Below are positions 15,772-25,073 of a stretch of 64,000 bases of DNA, in pieces. Position numbers and translations under genes: made by a program. This DNA is from Candidatus Methylacidiphilum fumarolicum (GTDB lineage: Bacteria; Verrucomicrobiota; Verrucomicrobiia; Methylacidiphilales; Methylacidiphilaceae): positions 558,001 through 622,000 of the forward strand of contig NZ_OX458932.1 in NCBI RefSeq assembly GCF_949774925.1, in the 5' to 3' direction. Every line of letters starts with the position of its first letter. Position 1 is the first letter of the stretch. The notes beneath the pieces were generated by a model. It was not told where the DNA came from. It was given only the letters and a program-made list of their open reading frames with translations, and searched no databases.

Positions 15772-16467
15772 TTATCCTTTTTTATGAGAATAAGGAGCAT
15801 TGAGAGCATTGATCAGTTTTTTGGCTCCTTGTGGCACGGCAACCTTTCCACTCAGAATTTCTGAAGCAGTAAGATCTTTGTGGTAATATCTTTTGTTAGT
15901 GTCTTTAGATTCTGCTATATCAAGACCGCTTAAGGCAAGTCCTCCAAAGAATCCTTTACTCCTTTTATAAACATATATATGAGATTTGGGCTTGTGTTCA
16001 GATTCGGTGGTTGGTCCAGCAACTCCTTCCATTTCCCCTTTTAGTTTAAATTTCCCACCCTTAGCAAAGGTGTTGACCGCCTTTTTGGTGTTCATAATAA
16101 TAACATAATGGGATGTTTCACCTCCTGCTTGCAGTCCAAAGCCCATACCAGAGGCTGAAATGGCTGAAGGAGCGGTCCAACTGTTTCCTTTCCTAGCGAC
16201 AACTAACCCATGGCCACTTTCTCCGCTAAAAATAAAACCCGCTTCCGAAACCCTTAGCACGGCAATGCCCTTCGCATTGTTGAAAACAGATTGAGGAATC
16301 CCGTTTTTGGGATCTCTTTTGAATTCTTTAATGACAGCGGTAGAATGGTCAATGGTTCGTTGAAAATCCCATGATGCCCAAGCTGGTGCTGTCGAAAAAA
16401 ACAAGCTTAGTAACAAAAACAGGCTAGCATGGATAACTCCTCTATTGCCTATTGAAAAAAGTTTCAT
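15772..16467 (-). CDS. SYLF/YSC84-domain exported protein
   Basis: A 231-residue protein with a cleavable signal peptide (hydrophobic FLLLSLFFSTAPAWA, residues 17-31) followed by a SYLF/YSC84 lipid-binding domain, including the typical AKGIAVLRVSEAGFIFSG and GMGFGLQAGGE segments. ATG 16467 is chosen because GAGGAGG lies 7 bp upstream; a longer frame to 16563 has no such site. Probably periplasmic or outer-membrane associated. It is alone on the minus strand; the function of bacterial SYLF proteins is poorly defined. Confidence 0.88.
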   Translation of the reverse strand: MKLFSIGNRGVIHASLFLLLSLFFSTAPAWASWDFQRTIDHSTAVIKEFKRDPKNGIPQSVFNNAKGIAVLRVSEAGFIFSGESGHGLVVARKGNSWTAPSAISASGMGFGLQAGGETSHYVIIMNTKKAVNTFAKGGKFKLKGEMEGVAGPTTESEHKPKSHIYVYKRSKGFFGGLALSGLDIAESKDTNKRYYHKDLTASEILSGKVAVPQGAKKLINALNAPYSHKKG

Positions 16468-16658
16468 ATAAATTCCTCCTCGATAATTCCTTTTTTTTAA
16501 TTTTTTTAATAGTATAATGAGTAGATTGACTTGACTTTTAAATAATAAGGTCTTTGAGATCAAGGAAAAACTTTAAAAAAAGCCTGTCGCTCGAAGATAT
16601 TTTTCTTGGTAATAAAAAAGAAAGGCTGAAGCTACTATTTTAATGTTTCAACTTCCTT

Positions 16659-18146
16659 ATGCCTATTCATAATTTTGATCAATTCATTCAAAAACTTGAA
16701 GAAGCGGGAGAACTTATTCGGATTAGCGAGCCGGTGCACACGGAACTGGAAATAACTGTGCTTGCTGATCGAGAAATGAAAAGTCCTGGGGGAGGTTATG
16801 CTCTTCTTATCGAAAAACCCATTTTATTAAAAGGTAAAATTTCCCGATTTCCTCTTTTAATCAATGCTTTTGGATCCTGGAAAAGAATGGAAATTGTCCT
16901 AGGCCGAAAGCTCGCTGAGTTGGTGGAGGAGATCGAAAGTCTTCTGAAACCCGAAGGACCTAAAAGCATCTTTGAGGGTTGGAAAATGATCCGTAAAGGG
17001 ATCGATTTTTTTAAATCCCAGCCCAGACTGGTCGGATTGGCTCCATGTCAAGAGGAAGTGGTACTTCTAGAAGATGAGAATCCTCCTATGGGGCTACTAG
17101 ATCTGCCAGTTTTAAAATGTTGGCCTAAAGATGGAGGGGCCTATATAACCCTTCCACAAGTCTTTTCCGTAGATCCCTATACTGGGAAAAGAAACGTAGG
17201 CATGTATAGGATTCAAATATTTGATCAAAAGACAGCTGCCATGCATTGGCAAGTCCATAAAGTTGGGGCACGACATGGCCAGGAATATGCCAAAGAAGGA
17301 ATACAAATGCCCGTTGCGATTTGTTTAGGAGGGGATCCGCTCATGACTTTTGCTGCCACAGCCCCCCTTCCCGATGGTGTGGATGAGGTGGTCTTTGCGG
17401 GATTTTTAAGAAAGGAAGGCATCCCGATGGTCAAATGTAAAACAATCGAACTGGAGGTGCCCGCAGAATCGGATATCGTTATTGAAGGAGTAGTTGATCC
17501 TCTGGACTTAAGGCCTGAAGGACCATTTGGAGATCATACAGGCTTTTATACCCCAATAGACTTATATCCTGTTTTTCATGCCAAAGCCATAACGTTTCGG
17601 AAAAAGGCGGTCTTTCCTGCAACAATAGTTGGGAAGCCGCCAATGGAAGATTATTATCTAGGGACGACCAGTCTGAAGTTGTTTTTGCCCCTATTAAAGA
17701 TGAATTTTCCTGAAATTGTCAATATTGCTCTGCCACCGGAAGGAGTGTTTCACAATTTGTTGTTTGTATCGATCAAAAAACAATATCCTTATCAGGCTTA
17801 TAAAGTGATGCATGGATTATGGGGCATGGGGCAGATGATGTTTTCCAAAATTATTATCGTTGTGGATGAAGATGTTGACGTTGACAATACTTCTGAGGTG
17901 CTTTTTCATCTTTGTGCAAATGTTGATCCAGAAAGGGACTTTTTGTTTACTCGTGGCCCATGCGACAGTCTAGATCATGCTCAGTCTGAAGCCAATATTG
18001 GATCGCATGTCGGGATAGATGCGACAAAAAAGCTTCCTGCTGAAGGCTATAAAAGAGTCTGGCCAGAAAAAATAACAATGGCTCAAGAGTTTATTAAAAA
18101 AGTCGAGGAAAAATTTCCAAGAAAATTAGAAAGAAGATCTTCATGA
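16659..18146 (+). CDS. UbiD-family decarboxylase
   Basis: A 495-residue member of the UbiD family, decarboxylases that use prenylated FMN. The conserved arginine and glutamate regions are visible in NVGMYRIQIFD and RPEGPFGDHTGFY, the latter a strong family signature. The closest roles are 3-polyprenyl-4-hydroxybenzoate decarboxylation in ubiquinone or the analogous step of menaquinone (futalosine) synthesis; the sequence alone does not decide. The UbiX partner is not in the window. Its stop overlaps the following epimerase gene by 4 bp. Confidence 0.9.
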   Translation: MPIHNFDQFIQKLEEAGELIRISEPVHTELEITVLADREMKSPGGGYALLIEKPILLKGKISRFPLLINAFGSWKRMEIVLGRKLAELVEEIESLLKPEGPKSIFEGWKMIRKGIDFFKSQPRLVGLAPCQEEVVLLEDENPPMGLLDLPVLKCWPKDGGAYITLPQVFSVDPYTGKRNVGMYRIQIFDQKTAAMHWQVHKVGARHGQEYAKEGIQMPVAICLGGDPLMTFAATAPLPDGVDEVVFAGFLRKEGIPMVKCKTIELEVPAESDIVIEGVVDPLDLRPEGPFGDHTGFYTPIDLYPVFHAKAITFRKKAVFPATIVGKPPMEDYYLGTTSLKLFLPLLKMNFPEIVNIALPPEGVFHNLLFVSIKKQYPYQAYKVMHGLWGMGQMMFSKIIIVVDEDVDVDNTSEVLFHLCANVDPERDFLFTRGPCDSLDHAQSEANIGSHVGIDATKKLPAEGYKRVWPEKITMAQEFIKKVEEKFPRKLERRSS

Positions 18147-19156
18147 AGAAAATATTTGTCACAGGAGGGGCAGGCTTTTTGGGTTTTTCTACAGCCAAGC
18201 GTTTGCTTGAAACTGGTCATCAGGTTGTTGCCATTGATAATCTCAATCCATACTATTCGGTCAAACTTAAGGAAGCTCGACTAGCGATCCTCAAGCAATA
18301 CAGTGCTTGCCAATTTGAAAGAGTGGATTTAATGGAGAAAAAAAAAATTGAGGAAATCTTTGCTTGGTTCAAACCAGAATGTGTCATTCATTTTGCTGCT
18401 CAAGCGGGCGTAAGATATAGTCTGACGAATCCTTATTCTTATGTTGAATCGAATGTCTCAGGAATGGTTCCTATTCTAGAATCTTGTCGGAAATATGGGG
18501 TTTATCATTTTCTTTTAGCAAGCTCTAGTTCCGTTTATGGAATGAATCGGCAAATCCCCTTTAAAGTAAGTGATCCTGCCGATCATCCTGTAAGTATTTA
18601 TGCAGCCACGAAAAAGGCAGCTGAGCTGATTGCTCATGCCTACAGCCATCTTTTTTCTATTCCCATTAGTTGTATGCGCTTTTTCACTGTTTATGGCCCA
18701 TGGGGAAGGCCCGATATGGCTTATTATAAGTTTGCTCAATCCATTTTTCTCAATAAATCGATCGATGTTTATGGAGAAGGCAAACTTAAAAGGGATTATA
18801 CCTATGTCGATGATGTAGTAGAGGCTATCATTCGATTGATGGATCGAGCGCCCCAAAGGCAAAGGGAATCCGAGATAGATGGAATGAATCCTTCAGTAAG
18901 CACTGCTCCGTTTCGAATCCATAATATTGGCAATCGTCAACCGGCTGAAGTTATAGATCTCGTTAAGCTCATTGAGAAATACATGGGTAAGAAGGCGACT
19001 ATCCACTACTTGCCAATTCCTCCAGGAGACGTCGAGTTGACATACGCAGATACAAGCACTCTTGAAAAGGAGATCGGATATGCTCCTACAACTTCTCTTG
19101 AGGAAGGCATTTGTCGTTTTGTTGAATGGTTTTTGAAAGAAGGCTATCTTTTTTAA
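18143..19156 (+). CDS. NAD-dependent sugar epimerase (UDP-glucuronate 4-epimerase-like)
   Basis: Extended short-chain dehydrogenase of 337 residues. The NAD motif GGAGFLG is at 7-13, the serine region is LLASSSSVYG, and the catalytic Tyr-Lys pair is in SIYAATKKA. The segment DNLNPYYSVKLKEARL after the second strand and RFFTVYGPWGRPDMA are characteristic of UDP-glucuronate 4-epimerases that supply galacturonate for envelope polysaccharides. Coupled (ATGA) to the UbiD-like gene, although no functional link between them is obvious. Confidence 0.88.
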   Translation: MKKIFVTGGAGFLGFSTAKRLLETGHQVVAIDNLNPYYSVKLKEARLAILKQYSACQFERVDLMEKKKIEEIFAWFKPECVIHFAAQAGVRYSLTNPYSYVESNVSGMVPILESCRKYGVYHFLLASSSSVYGMNRQIPFKVSDPADHPVSIYAATKKAAELIAHAYSHLFSIPISCMRFFTVYGPWGRPDMAYYKFAQSIFLNKSIDVYGEGKLKRDYTYVDDVVEAIIRLMDRAPQRQRESEIDGMNPSVSTAPFRIHNIGNRQPAEVIDLVKLIEKYMGKKATIHYLPIPPGDVELTYADTSTLEKEIGYAPTTSLEEGICRFVEWFLKEGYLF

Positions 19157-19621
19157 AACTTTTCCAGAATAGAAACAGATATCAAAGGAAAATCGCTGGG
19201 GATGTTCAAAAGCATTGATTAGAACGACTTAAATAAAGGTTTTGGAAAGAAAGGGTATAAGCCAATCTGCTGAAGTACACTGGAGGAATGTAGTTAGCAG
19301 AAAGATCGATTTTTCAACCCTATGCATTCCAACTTCTTATAGTGATCAAGGCCATTGAACTATTCTCTCTCTGAACTGACAGCTTTTCTTGATCGACTTC
19401 CACAGAACTTTGGTCAGCTTTGGGTCACTATAAAATGGAGGAAAAGAAGATAATTTTTTTAAATATTTTTTCTTAAGCATAATTATTTGTAAATAAGGTT
19501 TTATATGCTACAAGTAGTTAAGGCAGGATAGGAAATAGACAAAAAAGAACGAACTATGGAATTTAGAAAGTTATTCGATACTTTTCTTTTCAAATTGCTT
19601 TATCTTTGAAGGGGCAACAGT
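19157..19621. other. 465-bp intergenic region, AT-rich
   Basis: No gene or repeat recognised. The last 200 bp are very AT-rich and probably hold the promoter of the gene at 19622, whose ribosome site is GAAGGGG. Confidence 0.5.
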
Positions 19622-19984
19622 ATGGATAATTCAGAAGATATTTGGGAAAGGATAAGGAAGGAGAGTCCATTTGACAAACCAGATCCTTATTTTTTAGAAA
19701 GGTTTCAGGCAAGGCTGCGTTCTGAAAAAATACAAAACGAGAAAAGAAGGCAATTGATTACATATCTTGCCAGTTTCTGCCTTGTTCTTGTTTTTTCTGC
19801 AAGCCTATTAGCGGTCGGAAAAATTTGTATGCAATCCTGGATAAGAAATCAAGTTTTCAATTCTTTGGAAGTAACGGTTGAATCCATGGTAGGAGATTTG
19901 AATCTGCTCTCCTTGGAAAAACCAGATATGATGGTTAGTAATACATCCGAAGAGCTATGGACAGAAGATATATTTTCCTTTTAA
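19622..19984 (+). CDS. Single-span membrane protein of unknown function
   Basis: A 120-residue protein with a charged cytoplasmic N-terminus (DPYFLERFQARLR near residue 22), one hydrophobic span at about 42-67 and a C-terminal external part. This topology resembles anti-sigma-like or regulatory partners encoded before periplasmic Spy/ZraP-like proteins, but no sigma factor gene lies next to it. It overlaps the next gene by 28 bp, so the two are likely to work together. Confidence 0.65.
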   Translation: MDNSEDIWERIRKESPFDKPDPYFLERFQARLRSEKIQNEKRRQLITYLASFCLVLVFSASLLAVGKICMQSWIRNQVFNSLEVTVESMVGDLNLLSLEKPDMMVSNTSEELWTEDIFSF

Positions 19985-20475
19985 CAGTGGTAGTCGCTTT
20001 CGGAGTACTAAAAGGGACGACGAGTTCTGCAATAGCTCAGGTACTAAGCCGCAAAGAACCGTTAGTGCCTTTATTATCTCAAGATGTGGAGATTCGCGAA
20101 AAAATTTTCGAGGTTCTTTATCTACCGGATGAAGAATTAATAAAAGAGCTTTTCAAATGGCCCAAGTTCAATCAAATGGACCTGGAAGAAAAAGGATGGT
20201 TTCTTCAGCGTATTGCGATTATGCGTCAAAAGGTTAGGCAATTAGCCAGATCGAAGGCAAGGCAACTTGGATTAAGTCTCAACGAAGAGCAGCTTAATGC
20301 ATTCGAAAAAAGTTATTGGCACAAGAGATTGGAAATAGAAAAAAAGTTTATCGAAGAAACTGAAAATCGAAGAAAAGAGCTGGCTAAAGAGTTGGAAGAT
20401 GCCCTCCAGAAGGAATTTTCTAACCTATCGACAAAATCCGTAATGGAACTGGAAGCGCATAATAAAAGTCATTGA
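19957..20475 (+). CDS. Exported helical protein (Spy/periplasmic-sensor-like)
   Basis: A 172-residue protein with a signal peptide (FLLTVVVAFGVLKGTTSSAIA) and then an entirely helical, highly charged mature part (about 35-165) with LP-x5-ELF and long coiled-coil-like Lys/Glu heptads. The layout is like periplasmic heavy-metal-sensor or Spy-type chaperones, which I offer only as a structural comparison. It overlaps and probably pairs with the membrane protein upstream. Confidence 0.6.
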   Translation: MDRRYIFLLTVVVAFGVLKGTTSSAIAQVLSRKEPLVPLLSQDVEIREKIFEVLYLPDEELIKELFKWPKFNQMDLEEKGWFLQRIAIMRQKVRQLARSKARQLGLSLNEEQLNAFEKSYWHKRLEIEKKFIEETENRRKELAKELEDALQKEFSNLSTKSVMELEAHNKSH

Positions 20476-20539
20476 TCTCGAGGATTAAGCCTTTTTTGTA
20501 AATTCTTCTGTTGCTTTCACTAAGAAGTTTATCTAAAAA

Positions 20540-21016
20540 TTGTCTGTGGAACAAGAACCCGCTCTTTGTCAGGCTATATTGTTTTCTGACTATGTTATTA
20601 GGGAAAAAGGAACTGATAGGCTTTCGATCATTAATTCTTTTAACAAACTTTATTTCCCCCATTTTCCATGTTTGACTCCTCCTTTTTTCCTTTCTATTTT
20701 CTTGACGCATCTTCGAGGGAAAATCGATTCTCTTGATATTACGGCAAGGGTGGAAGATCCGCACTCAGGCCATGTGTTGGCTAGCTGCTCTGGAAAGATT
20801 GGGTTTCCAGCTGACAGTCCTTCGATTGAAGAAACAACTATTCTTGATCTAACGCTGCCTGTGACTCCATTTTTGGTTTCGCAGCAAGGCATCTACAGTG
20901 TCGTCATTCTTGTTAACAATGAAAAAATTGGAGAAAGGATTTTACCTGTTTTACTCTTGCCCCCAAGCTTTGGTGTTCATTCTGTGCTAAAACCTCCGCC
21001 TGCCCCTCTCCAATAA
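20540..21016 (+). CDS. DUF6941-like conserved hypothetical protein
   Basis: A 158-residue soluble protein with the layout I associate with DUF6941: an opening CQAILFSDYVIRE, then RLSIINSFNKL, a beta-rich middle and a C-terminal strand YSVVILVNNEKIGE. Function is unknown. There is no ATG; the likely start is TTG 20540 or GTG 20546, neither with a strong ribosome site, so the start is uncertain. The stop lies 34 bp before an IS605-type element. Confidence 0.65.
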   Translation: MSVEQEPALCQAILFSDYVIREKGTDRLSIINSFNKLYFPHFPCLTPPFFLSIFLTHLRGKIDSLDITARVEDPHSGHVLASCSGKIGFPADSPSIEETTILDLTLPVTPFLVSQQGIYSVVILVNNEKIGERILPVLLLPPSFGVHSVLKPPPAPLQ

Positions 21017-21114
21017 GTGGATCAGAAAAAGAAGCTTAGGACTCTTTAGTTTATAAACGGCGCGGGAATACCCATCCCCTTTAGGGGATTGGGATGAGAG
21101 CGCCGCAATCCATG

Positions 21115-21530
21115 CTATTTCCCTTGGCATTCCGCGATGTATCGACGGATGACTTCCGCAGATACTGCACCAGCCATTCCCACATAGTAAGCTTGCGTCC
21201 ATAGGTGTTCCCGGCGATGCCCAATGTTCTTGAGCTTCGGGAGCCGTTCCCGAGAGCCCCGCGGGACGTGTAACCCTTGAGGGGTCCCACGATCGTTGAC
21301 GGAGACCAGCGAGGAGATGCCGATACGAAGCAATGCACATGGTCGATGTCTGTTTCCAAAGCTGGCAGCCGAAAACCGTGTTGCCGGCAGCATTCGGCGA
21401 GCAGAGCCTTGCAGGCCGCGTCCACCTCGCCGAATAGGATTCTGCGACGGTATTTTGGTATCCATACAAAGTGGTAGGCGATCTGATAATGCGCCCATCG
21501 CGTTTTTCCGGTTTGCAATGTATCAGCCAT
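21115..21530 (-). pseudogene. tnpA: tnpA, Y1 (HUH) transposase, frameshifted
   Basis: REP-type single-strand transposase relic. It begins MADTLQTGKTRWAHYQ with WIPKYRRRILFG, and the HUH motif is intact as DIDHVHCFV. Near 21250 the frame is lost; the continuation with LKNIGHR, LWTQAYYVG and the catalytic-tyrosine helix RRYIAECQGK is read in another frame ending at 21115. The starting frame instead runs on to 21081 with unrelated residues. The protein therefore cannot carry HUH and tyrosine in one chain without a frameshift. Confidence 0.85.
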
Positions 21531-21548
21531 AATGCTAGGATAGCATCT

Positions 21549-22643
21549 ATGGAACGGGTCCGCATCCTATCCTTGAAGCGTATCTCCAAAAGGCAGGCTG
21601 CCATCATCCGGCAAGGCCAGATGGAGGCGGCCAAGGTCTGGATGGCGTGCCGCGATATGCATCTCAAGGCTCGCGAGACGAATGCCTCTTGGTCTGGGCG
21701 TAAAGAATATCACGAAGCCACCGCCGGAGGACGCTATGCCTTGCATTCCCAAAGCGTCCAACAGGTCTTTCGCGCATTCGACGCAGCCGTGGAAGCAACT
21801 GGCAGGAACCGCCGCGCAGGACGCAAGGAGATCCGCTATCCATACAAGGACAAACGCTTTTTCCCTCTGATGTGGCCGGCCCAGGCAATGGGATTGGAGG
21901 AAAAGCGGATCATCCTCCCCATGGGACGAGGCTGATCATCCCTGGTGTTGCCACGTCCCGCTTGGCTCTCGCGAAAATCCGCTTGCAAGGTCGTCTGGAA
22001 TGGCCTGCACAACGAATTGCACGTAACCCTGGTCGAATCCACAACCGATCCGAACTCGCAAGGAATCACGGAGCGGTGTGCCACGGTGGATTTCGGCCAA
22101 ATTCACCACGCCGCCGTAGTCACCAACAACGGGAACGCCCTAGTCGTTTCTGGGCGGGGAATGCGAACCATCAAGCGGCTGCACAGCAAGCATCTCGGCG
22201 AAATCCAGAAAAAGCGCTCCTGATGCAAGAAGGGCTCCCGCCGTTGGCGCAAGCTCGGACGAGCCAGAGCGAAGCCTACGCTGCGTCATAAACGCAGGAT
22301 TTGCGACCTGTGTCACAAAGGCATCCGGAAGGTCGTGGACTTCTGCCTGTATCATGGAATTCAATCCATCTTCGCCGGCAACCCGGATGGGGTGCGTCGA
22401 GGCGCTTGCGGACGCCGTCACAACCAGCGGATGAGCCAGTGGGAATACGGCAAGGATTTGGACTATTTGATGCAGAAGTCGGAGCAAGCCCGCATCGCGT
22501 GCTTCACCGGGGACGAGCGCGGCACCTCCAGCCGGTGTCCGGAATGCGGCCATCGCCACAAGCCCAATGGACGGAACTGGCGATGCCCGAAATGTGGCTT
22601 TCAGGGCCACCGGGATGAACAACCGGCGGCTGGGAAGCAGTAG
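21549..22643 (+). pseudogene. tnpB: tnpB with two in-frame TGA stops
   Basis: RNA-guided nuclease family gene. One continuous frame starts MERVRILSLKRISKRQAA and is interrupted only by TGA at 21933-21935 and at 22221-22223. The homologous motifs continue across both: RuvC aspartate in CATVDFGQIHHAAVV, CKKGSRRWRKL immediately after the second stop, and zinc finger CPECGHRHKPNGRNWRCPKC with GHRD. Family members usually have arginine (CGA) before CKKGSRRW, so CGA to TGA transition is likely. A late one-base shift near 22620 also changes the tail. Confidence 0.85.
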
Positions 22644-22786
22644 TAGCCCGGACACGGGCCAACGTTGTCTAGCTGAAGCACGGCCTCAAGCGCCGCCGGT
22701 TCGCCGGCGGGTTCCCCACGGGAACCGCCCACAAGCCGTGCGTACTAGCTAGAAGCTCACCCGCTTCAGCGGGTTGAGAGTGTCAC
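22612..22786 (+). ncRNA. Candidate omega-RNA / right-end region of parent element
   Basis: A 175-nt tract overlapping the tnpB 3' end, with strong GC hairpins (CCGGTTCGCCGG, GGTTCCCCACGGGAACC, ACCCGCTTCAGCGGGT), ending in TGTCAC. It is the tract kept at the same length in both 407-bp derivatives. TnpB proteins use such 3' transcripts as guide RNAs; expression here is inferred. Confidence 0.5.
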
Positions 22787-24891
22787 TCTAGAATTTCATC
22801 TACTCCAATGGCACCGAGTCGAAAGAGAATGGTGGAGAGATTTGAAGAAAAAAGAGGGTCTGTTTTTTTAATTACAAGAAAAAAGCCATTATCCATGCCT
22901 CTTTCGTTGTACCTTTTCCAGGAGAACAAAGGATGATAGAACTTAAAGAGTCGACCACAGAATAATATCCCAAAAAAGGCTCCAAAGGAAGCGAAGAGAG
23001 CTGTTAGTTCAAAGAAAATGGGAACAAAGGTGGGTAGGCTAAAATAGGGTTTTCCTTGAACGACTAAAGGATAAAAAAGATTCAGCAAGGAGCTGCTCAG
23101 CAGATGCTTCAGGAAGTCGGGTTTAGGTAATGAGATGGTACTGACAAGGAGCAAGGCTAAAAGAAAGCCAACGGTGCCTCCCATTAAGACGATTCTTGAG
23201 ACCCAGGATTTTTGAATGGGGCCTGCTTCGGAGAGTTCATGAAAAGGATAAGGACTATAAAGTTCAAAGTGGCTAAAGCCTAAAAGTTTTAATTTTTTTG
23301 CTGCTTTACAGAGAAGCTCTGGAGTAGAGAATTCTGCCCCCAAAGCGTACAGATCTTTGTTTTCTTTTAAATCCTTTCCTTTCTCTCCGCTAGAAGCGGA
23401 AAGGACAAGATCTTTTTGTTTTTCAACTTCTCCTTGGAAAGGAGACTTGAAACTTTCTTCCATAGAAAAAAAGTGGCTGTCTTTTTTGTGAACAAAAGGA
23501 TGTACCAGTGCTTTGACTTCGAACATGGCAACGGAAGGAAGAAAGCGTAGAAAAAGAAGAAACAAAGTCAAAAAGAGGCCAATGGAGCCAACATAAAGGA
23601 GCACGTCAATGGCTGTAGGAACAAAAATCCGCCAAGAAGAAGGTAAAAAGTCCCTGTGGAGCGAGATAATGATGATCACAAAACGTTCAAGCCACATGCC
23701 GACATTAGCTAAAAGCGCTATAACGAAGAGAGAAAGGGGGTTAAAACGGATCTTTTTTATCCACAAAAATTGAGGGGCAACACTGTTACAAAAAAGCATA
23801 GACCAAAACGCCCAAAAATAAGGCCCTTTAATTCGATTTAAAAAAGCATAGCGTTCGTATGGATTGGCGCTATACCATGCGGTGAAAAGTTCTATAAGAT
23901 AGACGTATCCAACCATTGAACCGGTAGCCAAAAGCCATTTCCCCATCTGATTGATATGTTCAGGTAAAATTAATTCCTTGAGTTTTGGAATAAGGGCCCG
24001 ACTGGGAATGAGTAAAACCAGAATCATGGCAAATCCTCCAAATATGGCACCGACACCGAAATAGGGAGGAAATATAGTGGCATGCCATCCAGGCAATATC
24101 GTCGAAGCAAAGTCACAAGATACAAACGAGTGGACTGAAAGGACCAGAGGAGTGAGAATACCTGCCAGGCAAAGATACCCTAGTTCATAATGGGTCCATT
24201 GGCTAGCAGACCCAAGCCAGCCTAAGGAAAGAATAGCCCAAAGTTTCTTTTTGAAAGGTTTTGTTTCTTTTTCTCGTAGAGTCGCAAAATCAGGAATCAT
24301 TCCCAGATACCAATAAAGCAGGGAGACCGTTAAATAGGTAAGCACAGCAAATACATCCCACATGAGAGCGGCTCTCAAGTTTTGCCAGATGCCAGCAGAC
24401 CAAGGCACTGGAAAGAGATACCATCCCATCCATTGCCTTCCAATGTGAATGGCTGGGAAAATGGCACCACTAGCAACGGCAAAAATAGCCGAAGCTTCTG
24501 CTGCTCTGTTCACCGAGTTTCTCCATTTTTGACGGGATAAAAGCAAAATGGCTGAAATCAGTGTGCCGGCATGGCCTATACCTATCCAGAAAACGAAATC
24601 AACAATAGGCCAAGCCCATACGACAGGGGATTGATTACCCCACACTCCTATACCTGTGGAGATGACATAGACAATCGACAAAAAAGCAAGAATAGCTAAT
24701 GAAGCACAAATACTAATGGCCCATCTCCACCAATTTCCCATGGGAGTGGAGAGGATCGAATAGACCACCTCGCTAATAGAGGCAAGAGTGGCATGAGAGG
24801 GAAGTAAAGGAGGCCTTTCTAAAGTCATTCCTCCGATTGTTCTCTCCTGCAAGCCAACCAATGGAAACTCACGCGGAGGATTTCCATTCAT
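22783..24891 (-). CDS. ActC-ActD fusion (NrfD-like membrane subunit plus DUF3341)
   Basis: A protein of about 702 residues with an NrfD/PsrC-type quinol-binding membrane domain of about ten spans (about 60-470), including WPIVDFVFWIGIGHAGTLIS and FLWIKKIRFNPLSLF, joined by a charged linker (about 475-520) to a DUF3341 domain (YALGAEFSTPELLCKAAKKL onward) with two further spans. These correspond to ActC and ActD of alternative complex III. No actA, actB, actE or cytochrome genes flank it. ATG 24891 is preferred (weak GGAC upstream); a start at 24948 is possible. Its stop codon is supplied by an IS right end. Confidence 0.85.
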   Translation of the reverse strand: MNGNPPREFPLVGLQERTIGGMTLERPPLLPSHATLASISEVVYSILSTPMGNWWRWAISICASLAILAFLSIVYVISTGIGVWGNQSPVVWAWPIVDFVFWIGIGHAGTLISAILLLSRQKWRNSVNRAAEASAIFAVASGAIFPAIHIGRQWMGWYLFPVPWSAGIWQNLRAALMWDVFAVLTYLTVSLLYWYLGMIPDFATLREKETKPFKKKLWAILSLGWLGSASQWTHYELGYLCLAGILTPLVLSVHSFVSCDFASTILPGWHATIFPPYFGVGAIFGGFAMILVLLIPSRALIPKLKELILPEHINQMGKWLLATGSMVGYVYLIELFTAWYSANPYERYAFLNRIKGPYFWAFWSMLFCNSVAPQFLWIKKIRFNPLSLFVIALLANVGMWLERFVIIIISLHRDFLPSSWRIFVPTAIDVLLYVGSIGLFLTLFLLFLRFLPSVAMFEVKALVHPFVHKKDSHFFSMEESFKSPFQGEVEKQKDLVLSASSGEKGKDLKENKDLYALGAEFSTPELLCKAAKKLKLLGFSHFELYSPYPFHELSEAGPIQKSWVSRIVLMGGTVGFLLALLLVSTISLPKPDFLKHLLSSSLLNLFYPLVVQGKPYFSLPTFVPIFFELTALFASFGAFFGILFCGRLFKFYHPLFSWKRYNERGMDNGFFLVIKKTDPLFSSNLSTILFRLGAIGVDEILE

Positions 24892-25073
24892 TTTTATTTG
24901 TCCATTACAATTATTAATAATTAAAGAAAAATACGAAAAGAAAAACAAGTTATATTTCTAATCCCTGAATTCGTGAATCTATTGTATCTTTCCTCAAGGT
25001 TTGCCTTAGATATATCTTGTGTCTTTTATAAAAGAAGCTAGACAAAAGACTCTTTTCTAGTGAATTTTTAGAA

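Larger units (their letters stand above)
21051..22786 (+). mobile_element. Decayed IS200/IS605-type element (parent of 407-bp minis)
   Basis: The element has divergent tnpA (minus) and tnpB (plus) and both ends. The left end is TTATAAACGGCGCGGGAATA, a hairpin CCCATCCCCTTTAGGGGATTGGG and GATGAGAGCGC; the right end is CACCCGCTTCAGCGGGTTGAGAG then TGTCAC. The same ends bound the two 407-bp elements at 31771 and 59646. Its GC content looks near 58%, well above the host. Both transposon genes are broken. The right tip supplies the stop codon of the ActC-ActD gene on the other strand. Confidence 0.88.

Noticed and set aside
21933-22223. In-frame TGA codons in tnpB read as possible recoding (selenocysteine or read-through)
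   Set aside because: No SECIS-like hairpin was evident, the positions correspond to arginine in relatives, and tnpA of the same element is also broken.
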